Shown here: positions 11,460-23,582 of the stretch, piece by piece
Position numbering within the stretch: the first letter of the stretch is position 1
Layout of the letters: each line of letters opens with the position of its first letter
From: Siderastrea siderea
Taxonomy: Eukaryota; Cnidaria; Anthozoa; Scleractinia; Rhizangiidae
Assembly: GCA_964030785.1 (NCBI GenBank)
Contig: OZ034968.1
Location: 28,234,186 to 28,298,185, forward strand
Direction of reading: 5' to 3'
DNA length: 64,000 bases
Program-made: the position numbers and the translations under genes
Notes under the pieces: model-generated
Told to the model about the DNA's origin: nothing
Database searches by the model: none
What the model saw: only the letters and a program-made list of their open reading frames with translations

Positions 11460-14168
11460 GATAATATGAAATAGTAGCAATGGACAAAATGGCGAACTTA
11501 TATCTTGTGTCCTATGTAGCCCGTGTTCATTCGGAGTGCACAAAGAAGCAAACATGGATTAATCGAGCACGATTATAAACTGCATCTGAAATATTATCCC
11601 AGGGTGGCATTCAATGCACTACGTGCGCCCAGTTTCATGGAAACACGCCACTGCTCAACCAATCAGAACACGAGTTATACTGAACTTTTATTTAGTACTT
11701 CACTGATCTAAAATTTCATGTTTTGCAGACACGCACGAATAGTTTGAATAACGAGGAACATTTGACATCCCGTTGACAGGGCATCTCAGCACAAGCCATC
11801 TCCACTTTGCACATTCTTTGAGAAAATGCCGGACGATTTCCCTTCATTAAGTTTCATAGCTCCATATCCATATTACGCGCGTACATAAGTAAGAAAATTA
11901 AAAAAGTCTAAATCAATATAACATGTTCTAGAACGTGCAACTTCGATAGAACAACGACAGCTAGAAACGACATCAAACCGAGTTTTGTCGAGAAAGCAAA
12001 GTCGAACAGTTCGTAAAGCGATCTCTTACGAAAGACTGAAAGGCCTAGATTAAAACTTAGTTTTTCCTAGTAGAAAATGATCCCTTAACTCACTGCTGAA
12101 AACCGATAAAACGTTGTTTAAAAGTGGGTTTTCTAATCTCGATGTTAAGATGACTGCAGAGCGTCCTTCCCACAAAATAAGGAAGCATCGTTTACCTTAA
12201 AACCAGTTTCCAACCATCAGAATGAAATGATGCTTCGGTCCAATTTTTTAGTTTATATCCTATACTGGCTCCCTTATCTATCAGTCTCTACCCTGATGTA
12301 GTGTTTACTTTTACAAGAAAAAGGAAGACCCATATATTTATAGAAAAGAGTCAAAGATTTCAAGTCATGCAACACAATAATAACTGACGTGATCTGATTG
12401 GCCAAGAGAAGACGAGAACAAGAAGACAACTTTCGCCTTCCTGACAGGTTAATCAAAACAAAAAAAGGTAGCGTGCACCGTTGTAACTAAATAAACCGCT
12501 TCAAGAAAAAAGTCGGGGCAGACTTTGCTTTCAGGGTCACTATGCTGACTACAAAGAAGATAAACATATCAAAATAACAAAGAATCTCTTTGGAATATGA
12601 ATTCGGCCATCGACGGGTAACTGGAAAACACAACAGGTATAATATCACAAACAAACTCTTTGCTAACCGGTTTCTGATTTGGACAGCGGCTTTGAGTGAA
12701 AAACCACGTGGGTGATCCTCTCTCCGGCTAGTCGCTAAAATAGCTTAAGGTGATTCCATTCAATTGCATTGCACATCCTTTCTGCGCATCTTTTATGCGT
12801 AATTAGCGCGCTCACGAGCGCGAGCACGCTCGGAACTTGGTAGGTTTTCTATTAAAACTGATTTGTTCAGAGAACTAAATGGTCGTTTTCTCCTAATTGA
12901 GCACGGTGACCCCCATTTTTTATTGTATAGATTCAATAAGGGCAGTGTTCCAAACGCAATATAAAAAAGTTGGCAAAAATCTATGACCAGATTTTGCACA
13001 TTTAAAGAAATCCTACCAAAAAAGCGGTTTAGAGTAGAGGACCGCACATCAAGCTACCGTCGTCGCCGTCTACTTTTTGAAGCTTTTCGGGCACGTTTTG
13101 TACGACACAGATGACTGCACATATGTATAAAGTCAACTTATACATGAAATATCAATCAGCAGTGGGAATATTGAGCATTTTGGCTTCGTGCGGTTATTGT
13201 CTGAAAATGCCTTTAAACACTGTATTCGTCAGCAGTATACCACTAACTCGAGCACGGTGACCCCCAATTTGTATTGCAATTTTAGAACCTACATGATTTT
13301 TTGAATATTTGTGCCAAGTTTCATTACAAATCTATGACAGATTCTTTTACCAGGGAATCACCTTAAACAAAAAGCGCAGAAACAAGGCAGGCGGGCATAT
13401 CGGTACTGCGCCTGCGTATGTCGATCACCTTGTGTTTTCAGTCTTTTTTTATTTCTTTGGGTTCATGTGTCCGTCATTAGTACAAACGTTTGATGATACA
13501 AATGGAATTTTTCAGTTTTCTTAATATCGCTCAGCAAAAGCCATATAAAACCAAGCTGTTATGAAAGGTGGAATCTGCCGTTCGCATTTTGACGGAGGAT
13601 CAGTGAGGAAGGGACCGTTTTATTTGGTTTTTTTAAACAAATCACAACAAACAAACAAACAAGACTAAAAAAACAAGCAAAACAGTTTTAAATTATATTT
13701 ATTTCTTCGTTATAAATCAGTGCTTATCTGTGGAAGAATAGATGTTATACACTCAGACAAACGTTCCCATTTTCGTTGAAAATTGCAGAATGTTTTGATC
13801 GGTGATTCCTATCTTCGACTTACGAAATCAACAGTACAGTGCGTGAACAGCACATAGTGTTTATTGAAAGAGGATATACATATTATTTTGTATTTTACAC
13901 GGCATTAATTAGAAAACAACATAATTAACAAAAAATCTTCCATTGAAATTTCGGACTTGCTTATTATAAAACGCTCAACTGCAGTTACAGTATTTTTTCT
14001 GGACAAGCATTTCTGAGAAAAAATTTACCACATATAAATTGTTTTTACGTTTCTACTGCGCATTATAAAACAACGTTTCGAGGAAAATGAAAAAAAAAGT
14101 AATAAGGGAAACAGATTGGGATCTTGCAACCGTGTTCACATTTGGCAGCAAATCCTTCGACCAGCTGG
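11460..14168. other. Spacer between the cysteine-rich and SAXO4-like genes
   Basis: No supported gene. It contains a TTAA-flanked repeat at 12749-13362, listed separately. The remainder is AT-rich. Both flanking genes are on the minus strand, so this holds the promoter of the single-domain gene and the 3' region of the SAXO4-like gene. Confidence 0.5.
12749..13362. mobile_element. TTAA-flanked MITE with GGTGATTCC ends
   Basis: The left end TTAA-GGTGATTCC (12745-12757) mirrors the right end GGAATCACC-TTAA (13354-13366). The internal block beginning GAGCACGGTGACCCCCA occurs twice, near 12899 and 13250. A TTAA target duplication is typical of piggyBac and Kolobok elements. No transposase is present. 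The matching ends are short, so this is moderate support only. Confidence 0.5.
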
Positions 14169-17100
14169 TTAAGCAGTCATTGCAACAGCGGTATGCAACT
14201 TAGAGTCATGCGTGTGGTCATCGTAAAACGGATCTCTGGCTTTTATGCTCCTGTAAATAATAAAATGAAAACTTGCGTTTAGGTAAAAAGGATATGGGAT
14301 GGGGCACGTCAGTAACTGAGAAAACCCATCCAACGATAAATGCCATGCAAACCATGACTCCGAAGTTTGGAAAGGGGTGTCTGCCCAGATGGCAAAACAA
14401 TTCAGTCCTACTTTAGACCCAGACCCCTTCCCTAAAATTGTTCCCGACCATATCTTGGTCATTGCGCAGGGACCCCGCTGCGTTCGGTTCGTACGCCACG
14501 ACTTCGACCCAAATAATTTTCCCGTCAGGCCCTCCTACTCAGTGATAAGTGCATACTCTTGACTAAATTGTTTAGTAACTAAAGCCTTGTAAGTAATCTA
14601 ACAGTACCTGGCGACATAAGGCTTCTGCCAGCGTAGTTCAGCAGTGGTGTTGATATCAGGTCCTATCGTGTGCACACTGGTTCCTTTAGTGAAGCCATTC
14701 GGCAACTGAGTGAAAACATTGCCTTCTGTTCGACCCATGCGATCATCACCACGTGGATTCATGTCATAGTGTCTGATAACAAAGTAAGAGGAAAACATAT
14801 GAATTTCCTGTCTGGATCTCAATCGGGACTAATTAACGGAGTGATGATATCAAACTATGTGCAATGTTCGCTTGGATTTTTTATTTTTATTTTTTCATAC
14901 CCAACGGCTGAAGCATTGTTCGAAGTCTGGATGGCTAGTTAATCCATAACAAGAGAGGATGAAGGGGTAAGAGAGTTAATCTTTCGTATAGGCCATATTC
15001 ACATGTTAATCCCTCTAAAGTTATTTTTAGTAACAAAATTCAAATTTCAAAACGTTATATCTTTTGAATGGACAAACATATTTCATTATTTTTTTCAGTT
15101 TTGAGATCTGTGTAACAAGGGCGTTCAGAGACCGGCATAACATCTCCCAATAATACGAAAAGCAAACGTTGGCGCCAACTTTGTGACGTCATTTTACCGG
15201 CGAAAAATGTAAACTGAAAAAATTAAAATCAAGAAATTTTACAAAACGACGAGAGCTTTATATTGTTGCAAAAATTCAGAGTAATTGCTTTAAAACTCAA
15301 TAAGTTATTTAAAATGTGAATTTCCCACCATTTGCTACTAAAAATAACTGGAGAGGGATTAGGATAGGGATAAGGCCTTATGGGAAAGGAGCTCTCTTAC
15401 CCCTTAATCCTCTCTTGTCCATAACTAGACAATTCTTTAAAGAAATTGCACTTTGAAAGTTCATAAAAAGAGAGAAGAAATGCGTTCAGTTTACAGAGAA
15501 GTTAAAATGACGTTTCTCGGCTGCAAAACAGGGGAAAAAAACCCCATTCTAAGTCTTCTCTGAAGTTTTTTCCCTTTAATTGGTGTCACTTATGCCTTCT
15601 CATTTTCAGGAGGGAGGTCCTTTTGAATCATCCTCGGGGACCCACGGGCAGATAGTCGGGGAAAAGAAAACGTTTCGGCTATCCTTCGAGCCGACTAATT
15701 TTATCTTTTTCCTAGGCTAGATAGCATGTAGGACTGAACTAAACGAAAATTGTTTCACTAAGCGGGTTAGTGGAGCTTATATATCTCCCTGAAAGTAGAA
15801 TAAATACAGATTAGTTCGTCTGAAAAGCGCCAAAGCGAGAGCTGTGGTGTGTGGGAGACAAACTAGCGCACTGCTTGTTCCAATGATAGATGGGTATTAC
15901 GTACTTGGCATTGTAATGAGTTTCAAATCTTCGGAGTGAGTCTGCAGTCTCAGCTGTCTCAAAATATTGATCGTTGTTTTCGCTGTATCCTGTTAGCTCC
16001 TGAAAGAGTTTCGTCAATATGACGTACGTCAAAAAGACATACAATGTAAAGAGCACTGAGAACGACATTTTCAATATAACCGCGTAATGCAATAACCGGG
16101 GCCGTATACAAACTAACAATGTACTTCGTCATTTCGTAAAAAACTGAATGCGTAAAAACACGGTGTAGAAGATAGCTCAAAGAAAAGAAGACCCAGGGTA
16201 GACTAGCCTGAGAAAACAGCCAACGTTTCGCGAGGTTGCCACAAGAGCCCTCCCAAAACGAAACGAAAAACGAGAAACGATCACAGAAATTCCATACTGA
16301 TGACGTGCACTACTCAGATCTTGGTAGCGCTTCTGATTGGTTGTGCCGCTACGGAATTTTCTTTCAACCAATCAGAAGCACTACCAAGATCTAGGCGGTG
16401 CACTTCATCAGTATGGAAATTCTGCGCTCGTTACTCAGACGTCGTTTTGCGAGGGCTCAAGTGGCGACCTTGCGAAACGTCGGTTCAGTGTTTTCTCAGG
16501 CTAAGGATATAACTGAGGGCATTTTTCCTTTTGGAAAAAGACATCAATGTCCTTAATGACCTACTCTCCCTGAATTGATAGATCACTGTATCAAACTCCG
16601 TCAACCTCTAGCTCGGCCTTTAATTTTTCGGCTTTAATTTGAACTTTTTAGAATCTATTCTTCCGAGTTTCAATTGGTTATTTCGCACTAAAGCATCACT
16701 TCCATTAGCGCTTTCCTAAGCTTTGTTTTAACCAACCTTTGTCCCGGTGGACACATTTCCCAGTCTCTCCGCCTCAGTTGGATCATTTCTCTGTTTTCCT
16801 TTGAATGACATCTTGGCAATGCTGTGAACATGAAACAGCGTTAGATCGTTTATTTATTTGTAACAGATCTTTCATTCGGGACCTCGCGAAACGACGGCTG
16901 TTTTTTCAGGCTATCATTGTGGATTATTTTCTAGATGGTGTACCCACAATTTGGCCTATTTTAAGAACCGCTCTCGATGGTGAGCTTCCAATGTCGCGTA
17001 AATCACTCCCACGAACAGACGAAAATTAACAGGCATTACCCACGTAAACAATATTAGGGATGATGAACACATGTATAGATGTAGCAGTTGTACATGTGTA

Positions 17101-20100
17101 GTGCGAAAAAAAAGAAAAGAGGCGAGTACTGGTGATAACTTTTGAGTTTTGCGGACAAACTCCTTAAGTGTGTCCCCATCAGTTCATGGTCAAAAAACAA
17201 AAGAAATCTTTCGGCAGCTAAGTTTCCCCAGATATTTCATAAATACACTGATGTGTCCACTGAGCGACCCACGTAAGAGAATATGAGAGCGATGCTAAAA
17301 TTCGGCCTGATCGCAGGTTAATGAACTCACAAATATGCAAATATCTTTTCAGACATGCAGCCATATTGAATGCAGAAAATAGTCTGGTGACGAGACTGTT
17401 CTCGCGCCAAAAATGGCTAGAGCCCAGTCTTATCACAAACAAAATGGCGGACGAATTTGGCGATCAAAAAACACTCAACATATATCGGACAACATTACTG
17501 AAATATGAAGTTTACAACACAGAGACTGGAGCGAATACTAGCAACCAGAGAACGTAAACCCGCTGAAATATCTTGTGACGTTCAAGGCTCATGTTTTCCA
17601 CGTGAAACTAAAAAAAATTACTTGAACAAGTAATCTACCTCGAGAACGTGTGCGGGTTCGCCATGTTGGAGTACTCTGCCGGATCCAGCTTTTTCATTCG
17701 CTCTTGGGCTCGAGGATGGACGTCACCCAGTTTTGTATACTCCTGGATATAACGACCAAAAAAGATTTCGTTGGCATGAAGGTAAGTTCTATTTATTTCA
17801 TCATAACTAGTCTAAGTACGACATCACTATCTACCGCCCATGGGGTCGTTCCATTTTTTATCCGCACCCCCTCCCCCCAAAGGATGGCAGGATTCCGACC
17901 CCTCAAAGTTTTGGCGGCACCTTTGAAAAAAATTTCCGAAGGGTTAATTTTTTGGCGGCTCCTTTGATTTAAAATCCGACCCTCTTTGTGCAGAAACTTG
18001 CCATCCTTAGGGGGGGTTCGGATAAAAAATGGAACGTCCCATGGTCTGCCACTTCCTTCTGCAGTCGTGGCTATGATCGTTTTCTTGAGGTCGGTGCCTC
18101 CTAATACAGATGTATTTTTGCAAAGGTTATGACTACGAGGATAAAGTAAATCTTAGCAAGGGTTATTGGAATCCAAAAAGAAAAATGTGGGTAACTGCGC
18201 ATTTTTCACAGATAATTAACCATAATTCTAAAAAAGCTTTAAAATACAAAGAATGTATGGCAATTTCATTCCAAATTTAAGGTCAGTTATCTCTGAAAAA
18301 TGCGTGGTTACCCCCAATTTTGTTTTTGGATTCTGATAACCCTTGCCAAGATCTGCTTTTTCCACATAGTCATAAACCCCGCAAAAATATTGTTCTATTA
18401 GGGGGCAAATTCCTTAAGAAACCCGAATATCCCGAGATGCGCAGAACGTATGTGCCGTAATTACAAAAGGAGCCACCGACCTTAAAGGGATTCTGTTTCA
18501 TTTATTTCTCCCATAATTCCAGTAAAACTTTTCAAGCATCTTAGAAAAATTAACAGCTAGGTGAGAGTGTGTTCCATGTAAATCCCAAACCAATACCAAT
18601 GTCCTTGAAATTCCCCAGTGGGCAAAGATTTTTAATAGCGATACATGGTGACGGTATAATCTAAAATACTGTAAGTTCAGCTGTAAGTTTAAAAACAACA
18701 TTATTGCCAGCGTAATCATGATCATCCATCAGTAAACTGAACAATTTTGAAAACTGCAGTGAAAATCTTTGTTGTAACCTAACTTCGGTGGAATGCAACA
18801 TGAATGTACCATGGCCTCTGGTATAGCCTTATGGTGTAGGGCTAATTTCAGACTATGAGTGAGCAATGTAGTAAATTATTTTAAAACACTAGCAGTGATA
18901 CTGTGAGATGCATAAATCCACATGAATCCCATGCTGAAGACATGCCAAGGAATTCTAAATTCTACACCTGATGCAGGCAACTTCCCTGGAACCCACACTG
19001 AAGATCACAGAATTATGTGTAGTGATGTGAAAAAACTGCACCAACCTCTCCCACTTTTGAATAGAAGACAGGTCTTGCTTTCGTGCCATGAGTAAACCCT
19101 GTGTTACGTTCTGACCCATGAGACAAAATAGGTAATTTCTCATTTCCCTGTTGAGACAGTCAAATGTTGAGGAAATGAGAATTTATATAGAAAGTGTGAT
19201 ATCACATGGTTTAAATTGATTGCACACATGCAAATGATACATCTGCTTGCCACTGACAAATCACAATTTTTTACTAAACCTTTAAAAAAAACTGCTGCTT
19301 TTTAACTCTGTCCAAAGAAATGGCCACTGCCTGGTCTCCAGTCATGTAGCTTGTTTTTTATGTCTTCTATGGGGATGCTTCACGTTTTAAGTAATAATTA
19401 ATTATCGCTAACTACCATATTTTAATCCCAAATTCCAAACTTTCAAAAAGCAAAAAGTTCTGGTTACTATTTTTAAATGACTACTCAAACATTTAGTTAA
19501 AACTTCCTTTATATCTTTGGGTGAGAGTGTACTACTGGGACTCTAAAACCTCTATTCTATTCCAGACTACCGGTATGCTGAGCTGCATTTTGTAGCCCAA
19601 TTCTACCCTGTCCTAGGGCGTGTTTATGTTACATGAAACCAGTACGAGTTCATGCCAGGTTTTTTTTTTTCATCCCGGGTGCCCTCTTGTAGCTCTGTAT
19701 TTGTTTAAAATCTCATATTAGTACAAATGACACTGGTGCAAGCTCACCCTGGTTGCTGTGCTGGATAGAGATTCTTATCCCAGTGCAAAAATGGTATCAC
19801 ATAAATGCAATGTGATGGTTCCTAGCTTTTACATTCCTTTTAATTTTAACCATTGTGTTCCAAATAAAACTCACACTACCATTAAAATGGTTTGTATAAA
19901 TGTGACATAAAGTCTTCATCTCATATCAGCATGAACGTGGCAGTGGTATCCTACACTCGCCAGGTCTCAATTTCTCTTCTAGATTAAATTCGTCATACAG
20001 ATGACACAGTTTCCCAGTAAATGGTTCCCTAATTCCCTACTCTCTGAAGAACAAAACTCTGATTTCTATACACGATATCCCCTGACTCTTAAACCATATT

Positions 20101-23100
20101 ATGTACACGTAAACATGTATGTTATTGTACAGAGAAATAATTTAGAATGCATTTACTTACATGGAGGTATTCTGTGGGCAGAAAATCTCTCTTCATGATA
20201 CTAGAACCTGTTGGTCTGTAAGTCCATCTTGGCTGAAATCAAGCAATCCCATATATTTTTAAATTCACTAATTATAAAATAAAAATGCATAATGATGAAC
20301 ATGTGTCTTACTTGTTAGTTACCAAATACAAGTTATAAAATACAACACTCACACAGACAGTGTTGCCAATTACATGTATACTGTACAAGGTGTTTAGCAA
20401 GTGTTATTAATAACAATATTGTGCAATTATAATCATTGTTGGACACATGCCACCTATTTAACACCTGAACAAAGAAACACAACAGTTGATAGAAGTTATT
20501 TAACCCTTATTTAAAACATTTACGTTTTGATTGTGCTGTTCTGATTTAATTTACACAGACTGACAAAGTCACTGTGAAGAGTTTATATGTAATATTCTTA
20601 AAATTTTAGTTTAGCTAAAGAAAAAGAAAAAAAATTATTAGTTAAAGTTAAGACAGTGTTACACTACAGTGTAGGCAATGTTTTGAAAATTGTCCCCCAG
20701 TGGCAAAACATTAAGTGCATTGAGGCATTGACATAAGTTGCAGGAAGCATGCTACAGCTGTATGCTAATTTAAATACTGGCAAAAATTTTGTTTCTGTAA
20801 CATATGTCTCACGACCTCACAATGCACTATTTTTAGACAATTTGCACTTGCAAACAATTACCTACATGTAGAAGTGTAACTGCACCTTTTCTGTAAATTC
20901 ACATTTCCTTTTGCCATTTTCTTTAAAATGTATATTTTCCTTACATCTCTAATTCCTTCGTAAGCCTCCATTGGGTTGAAATTAATAGGCTCATCATTGT
21001 ATGCATGGGTGAAGCCTGATCCCTCCTTGTATCCCACAGTTTTTGCTGAAGTGTCCACTGGAAGTCAAATTAGTTATAACACAAATCAATGGGCACAGAA
21101 TTTTTAAGAGTTTAATTTGCTGGTGGTAAATGTTTTACAATTGTGATACACTTGCTATGGTGTGTACAGATTGACAAGATACACACGTGTAGAAAATAGA
21201 TGGGGTTACAGTGTACATTTTCATGTCATAACTAATTGACGTGTACATGTATTACAAGTGTAATTATTAGTGATTTATTGCTAACTTTAAATTTGTAATT
21301 TCTTCAGACAACTTGTCAGATTATTATTATAATGGGCAAGTTATTTACAGTGAAACTAAGAAAATCATGAACACTAGAATTATTTCTGGAATGTTATTGT
21401 GTTGGGAAAGAAAACCAGTCAGATACGAGATGAATGAACTGCAAGCCGTAATGGTAATTAATATTGTGGTTTGTGTTTTTTCCTTTTGGTTTGATCTTGG
21501 TTCTGATTGGTTGCAACACAATGAACATTGCAAAAATAATTCTTGGTGTTCATGGTTTTACTAGTCACATCATTGGTAATACATGTAGATAATTAGACGG
21601 ACTAATTCAGTTATCAACATCCCTGAGTGTAATATAAATTTTGCAATGCTTACTTCTCTGACTGGGGATTCCTAAAAAGTTGGTGTGGTTTTCAGTGGAC
21701 ATATAGCTAGGTCCCTAAAAAAGGAAAAAATACCATAAAACATTTTGAGAATCACAGTGTACCTGGTCAAATATTAATAATATTAAAAGTCCAAGGAAAT
21801 AGAGCAGTTTTCAATTGAGTGTCGAAAGTAATGTTGTGTTTGCTTTGGTTTTGCATTACTAGGCTCTCTGATTGGTTAAAAAAACTCGCGCCACTTTCTC
21901 AACCAATCAGGCGTAAAACCAAAACCAATCGTGACTTGCTCGTACGCGTTTTCCCGCGCTTAGCGCCAATTGCTTGTATTTGATTTGATTTCTGATTGGT
22001 TCATTTTGTGTTTTGTTCCTGTTGTGATTGGTCAGAGTAATTGCTTTGGTTTTGGTTTTACGACACTCAATTGAAAACCGCTCTATACTTAATATGTGGT
22101 TTACTGCAGTACACTTTCAATATTTTGTGTGCTGATCAAAGGAATAGTCCTGCTGCACATTTGATTTATGGCATGTTATTAATTTTGTTTAACACTATTG
22201 GTGATAAAAGATGTGTGACACCAAGCAAATGTAGCATTTCGATAGAATCAAACTTGGACCACTGTGAAAAGTATCACGCTTGTACAGGTTTCTAATAATA
22301 ATTATAATACTTTCCATTCATGCAAAATTGAATGAGTGAATGATCAATTGTGTGGTTCCAGAAAATATCCATACCCTCTCCAAGGAGGGTCATTTGAAAT
22401 TCTGAGGGGGATGGGGGTGTTTAACACCAAAATTTTTAAAGGAAAGTATGAAGCTAAACTGGAATTTCCAGAGGGGTGCAGGGGTTCAAACCAAAAAAGT
22501 CAAAAAACCCTCCGTGGGGAAGTATGGATATTTTCTGGAACAACACATTAAGCTAAGGGAAACAAAATGCTAAACTGGCCTGACTCATTTGTGGTATTTC
22601 TGCACCCTAAATTAACTAGGCAAGAACTACATTTAACAGTCGAACTAAACAGAAATAAGTTAGGTTATCAGGAAAGTATCAAGTACTATAATTTAACATG
22701 GTTTAATAAGATAATAATTATTTTATTGAATTCGTAACTTACGTGCAAAGCATTTTCCCTGGGGATAGGATCCTTCTGTTTAAGAGTGTGTAGTAATGGA
22801 CGGTGAAATGGATAAACTGTTCCCCTAGCTCTGGTATCGATGTGTACATCCTTTACCTGACAAATGCAATTAGTACATGTACATGTATATTTACAAAGGG
22901 ATGGAGGACTGGGCTGTGTGTCTTTATTTTTATATTTGCAGCGAAATCATACAAACATTACTTTTGAACACCTAAATCTAATGAATGACATTATTGAAAG
23001 GCTTGATAAAAAAATGCATATAAATGTAAGTTATAATTTTTCTGAAAATTTTTAAAATTTGTTTAGGTCCTTGTATTTGACATGATTATTCATGGAAGAT

Positions 23101-23482
23101 GGTTTCTGAAAACCAGGAGAGGCTTTTTCATAATTACTGACTAAGTGGTGCTTAAGCAGCAAGTAATAATGACAAAGGGGAGGCAGTGTGTGGCCGATTG
23201 GTTAAAGTGGGCGTGCTGGACTTGAAATCCGGAGGTCCTGGGTTCAAATCCCGCTCTAAGCACTGGCAGGAGTTGTTCTTGGTAGCTGTGAGTTCAACTC
23301 CTCAGCCATGATTATAAATAGCCAACTGGTCTGCCTCTCCACTAGTTGGGGTTTTTAAAGCTGTTATGTTCATTAAGATTATTTCTTTCATTGTCCCTGA
23401 AAAGCCCCTCAATAATGGGGAGTGGTCAATTAAGTAATTTAAATTATTATAATAATAATAATTATTATCTGCACTGTACAAC

Positions 23483-23523
<41 letters not shown>

Positions 23524-23551
23524 GCAGTGTACAACGTATTATTAATATTAT

Positions 23552-23582
<31 letters not shown>

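Noticed and set aside
15811..16068. Minus-strand 85-codon ORF starting MSFSVLFTLYVFLTY
   Set aside because: It has one hydrophobic segment and no recognisable family. It lies inside a SAXO4-like intron on the same strand. Possibly real, but unsupported.
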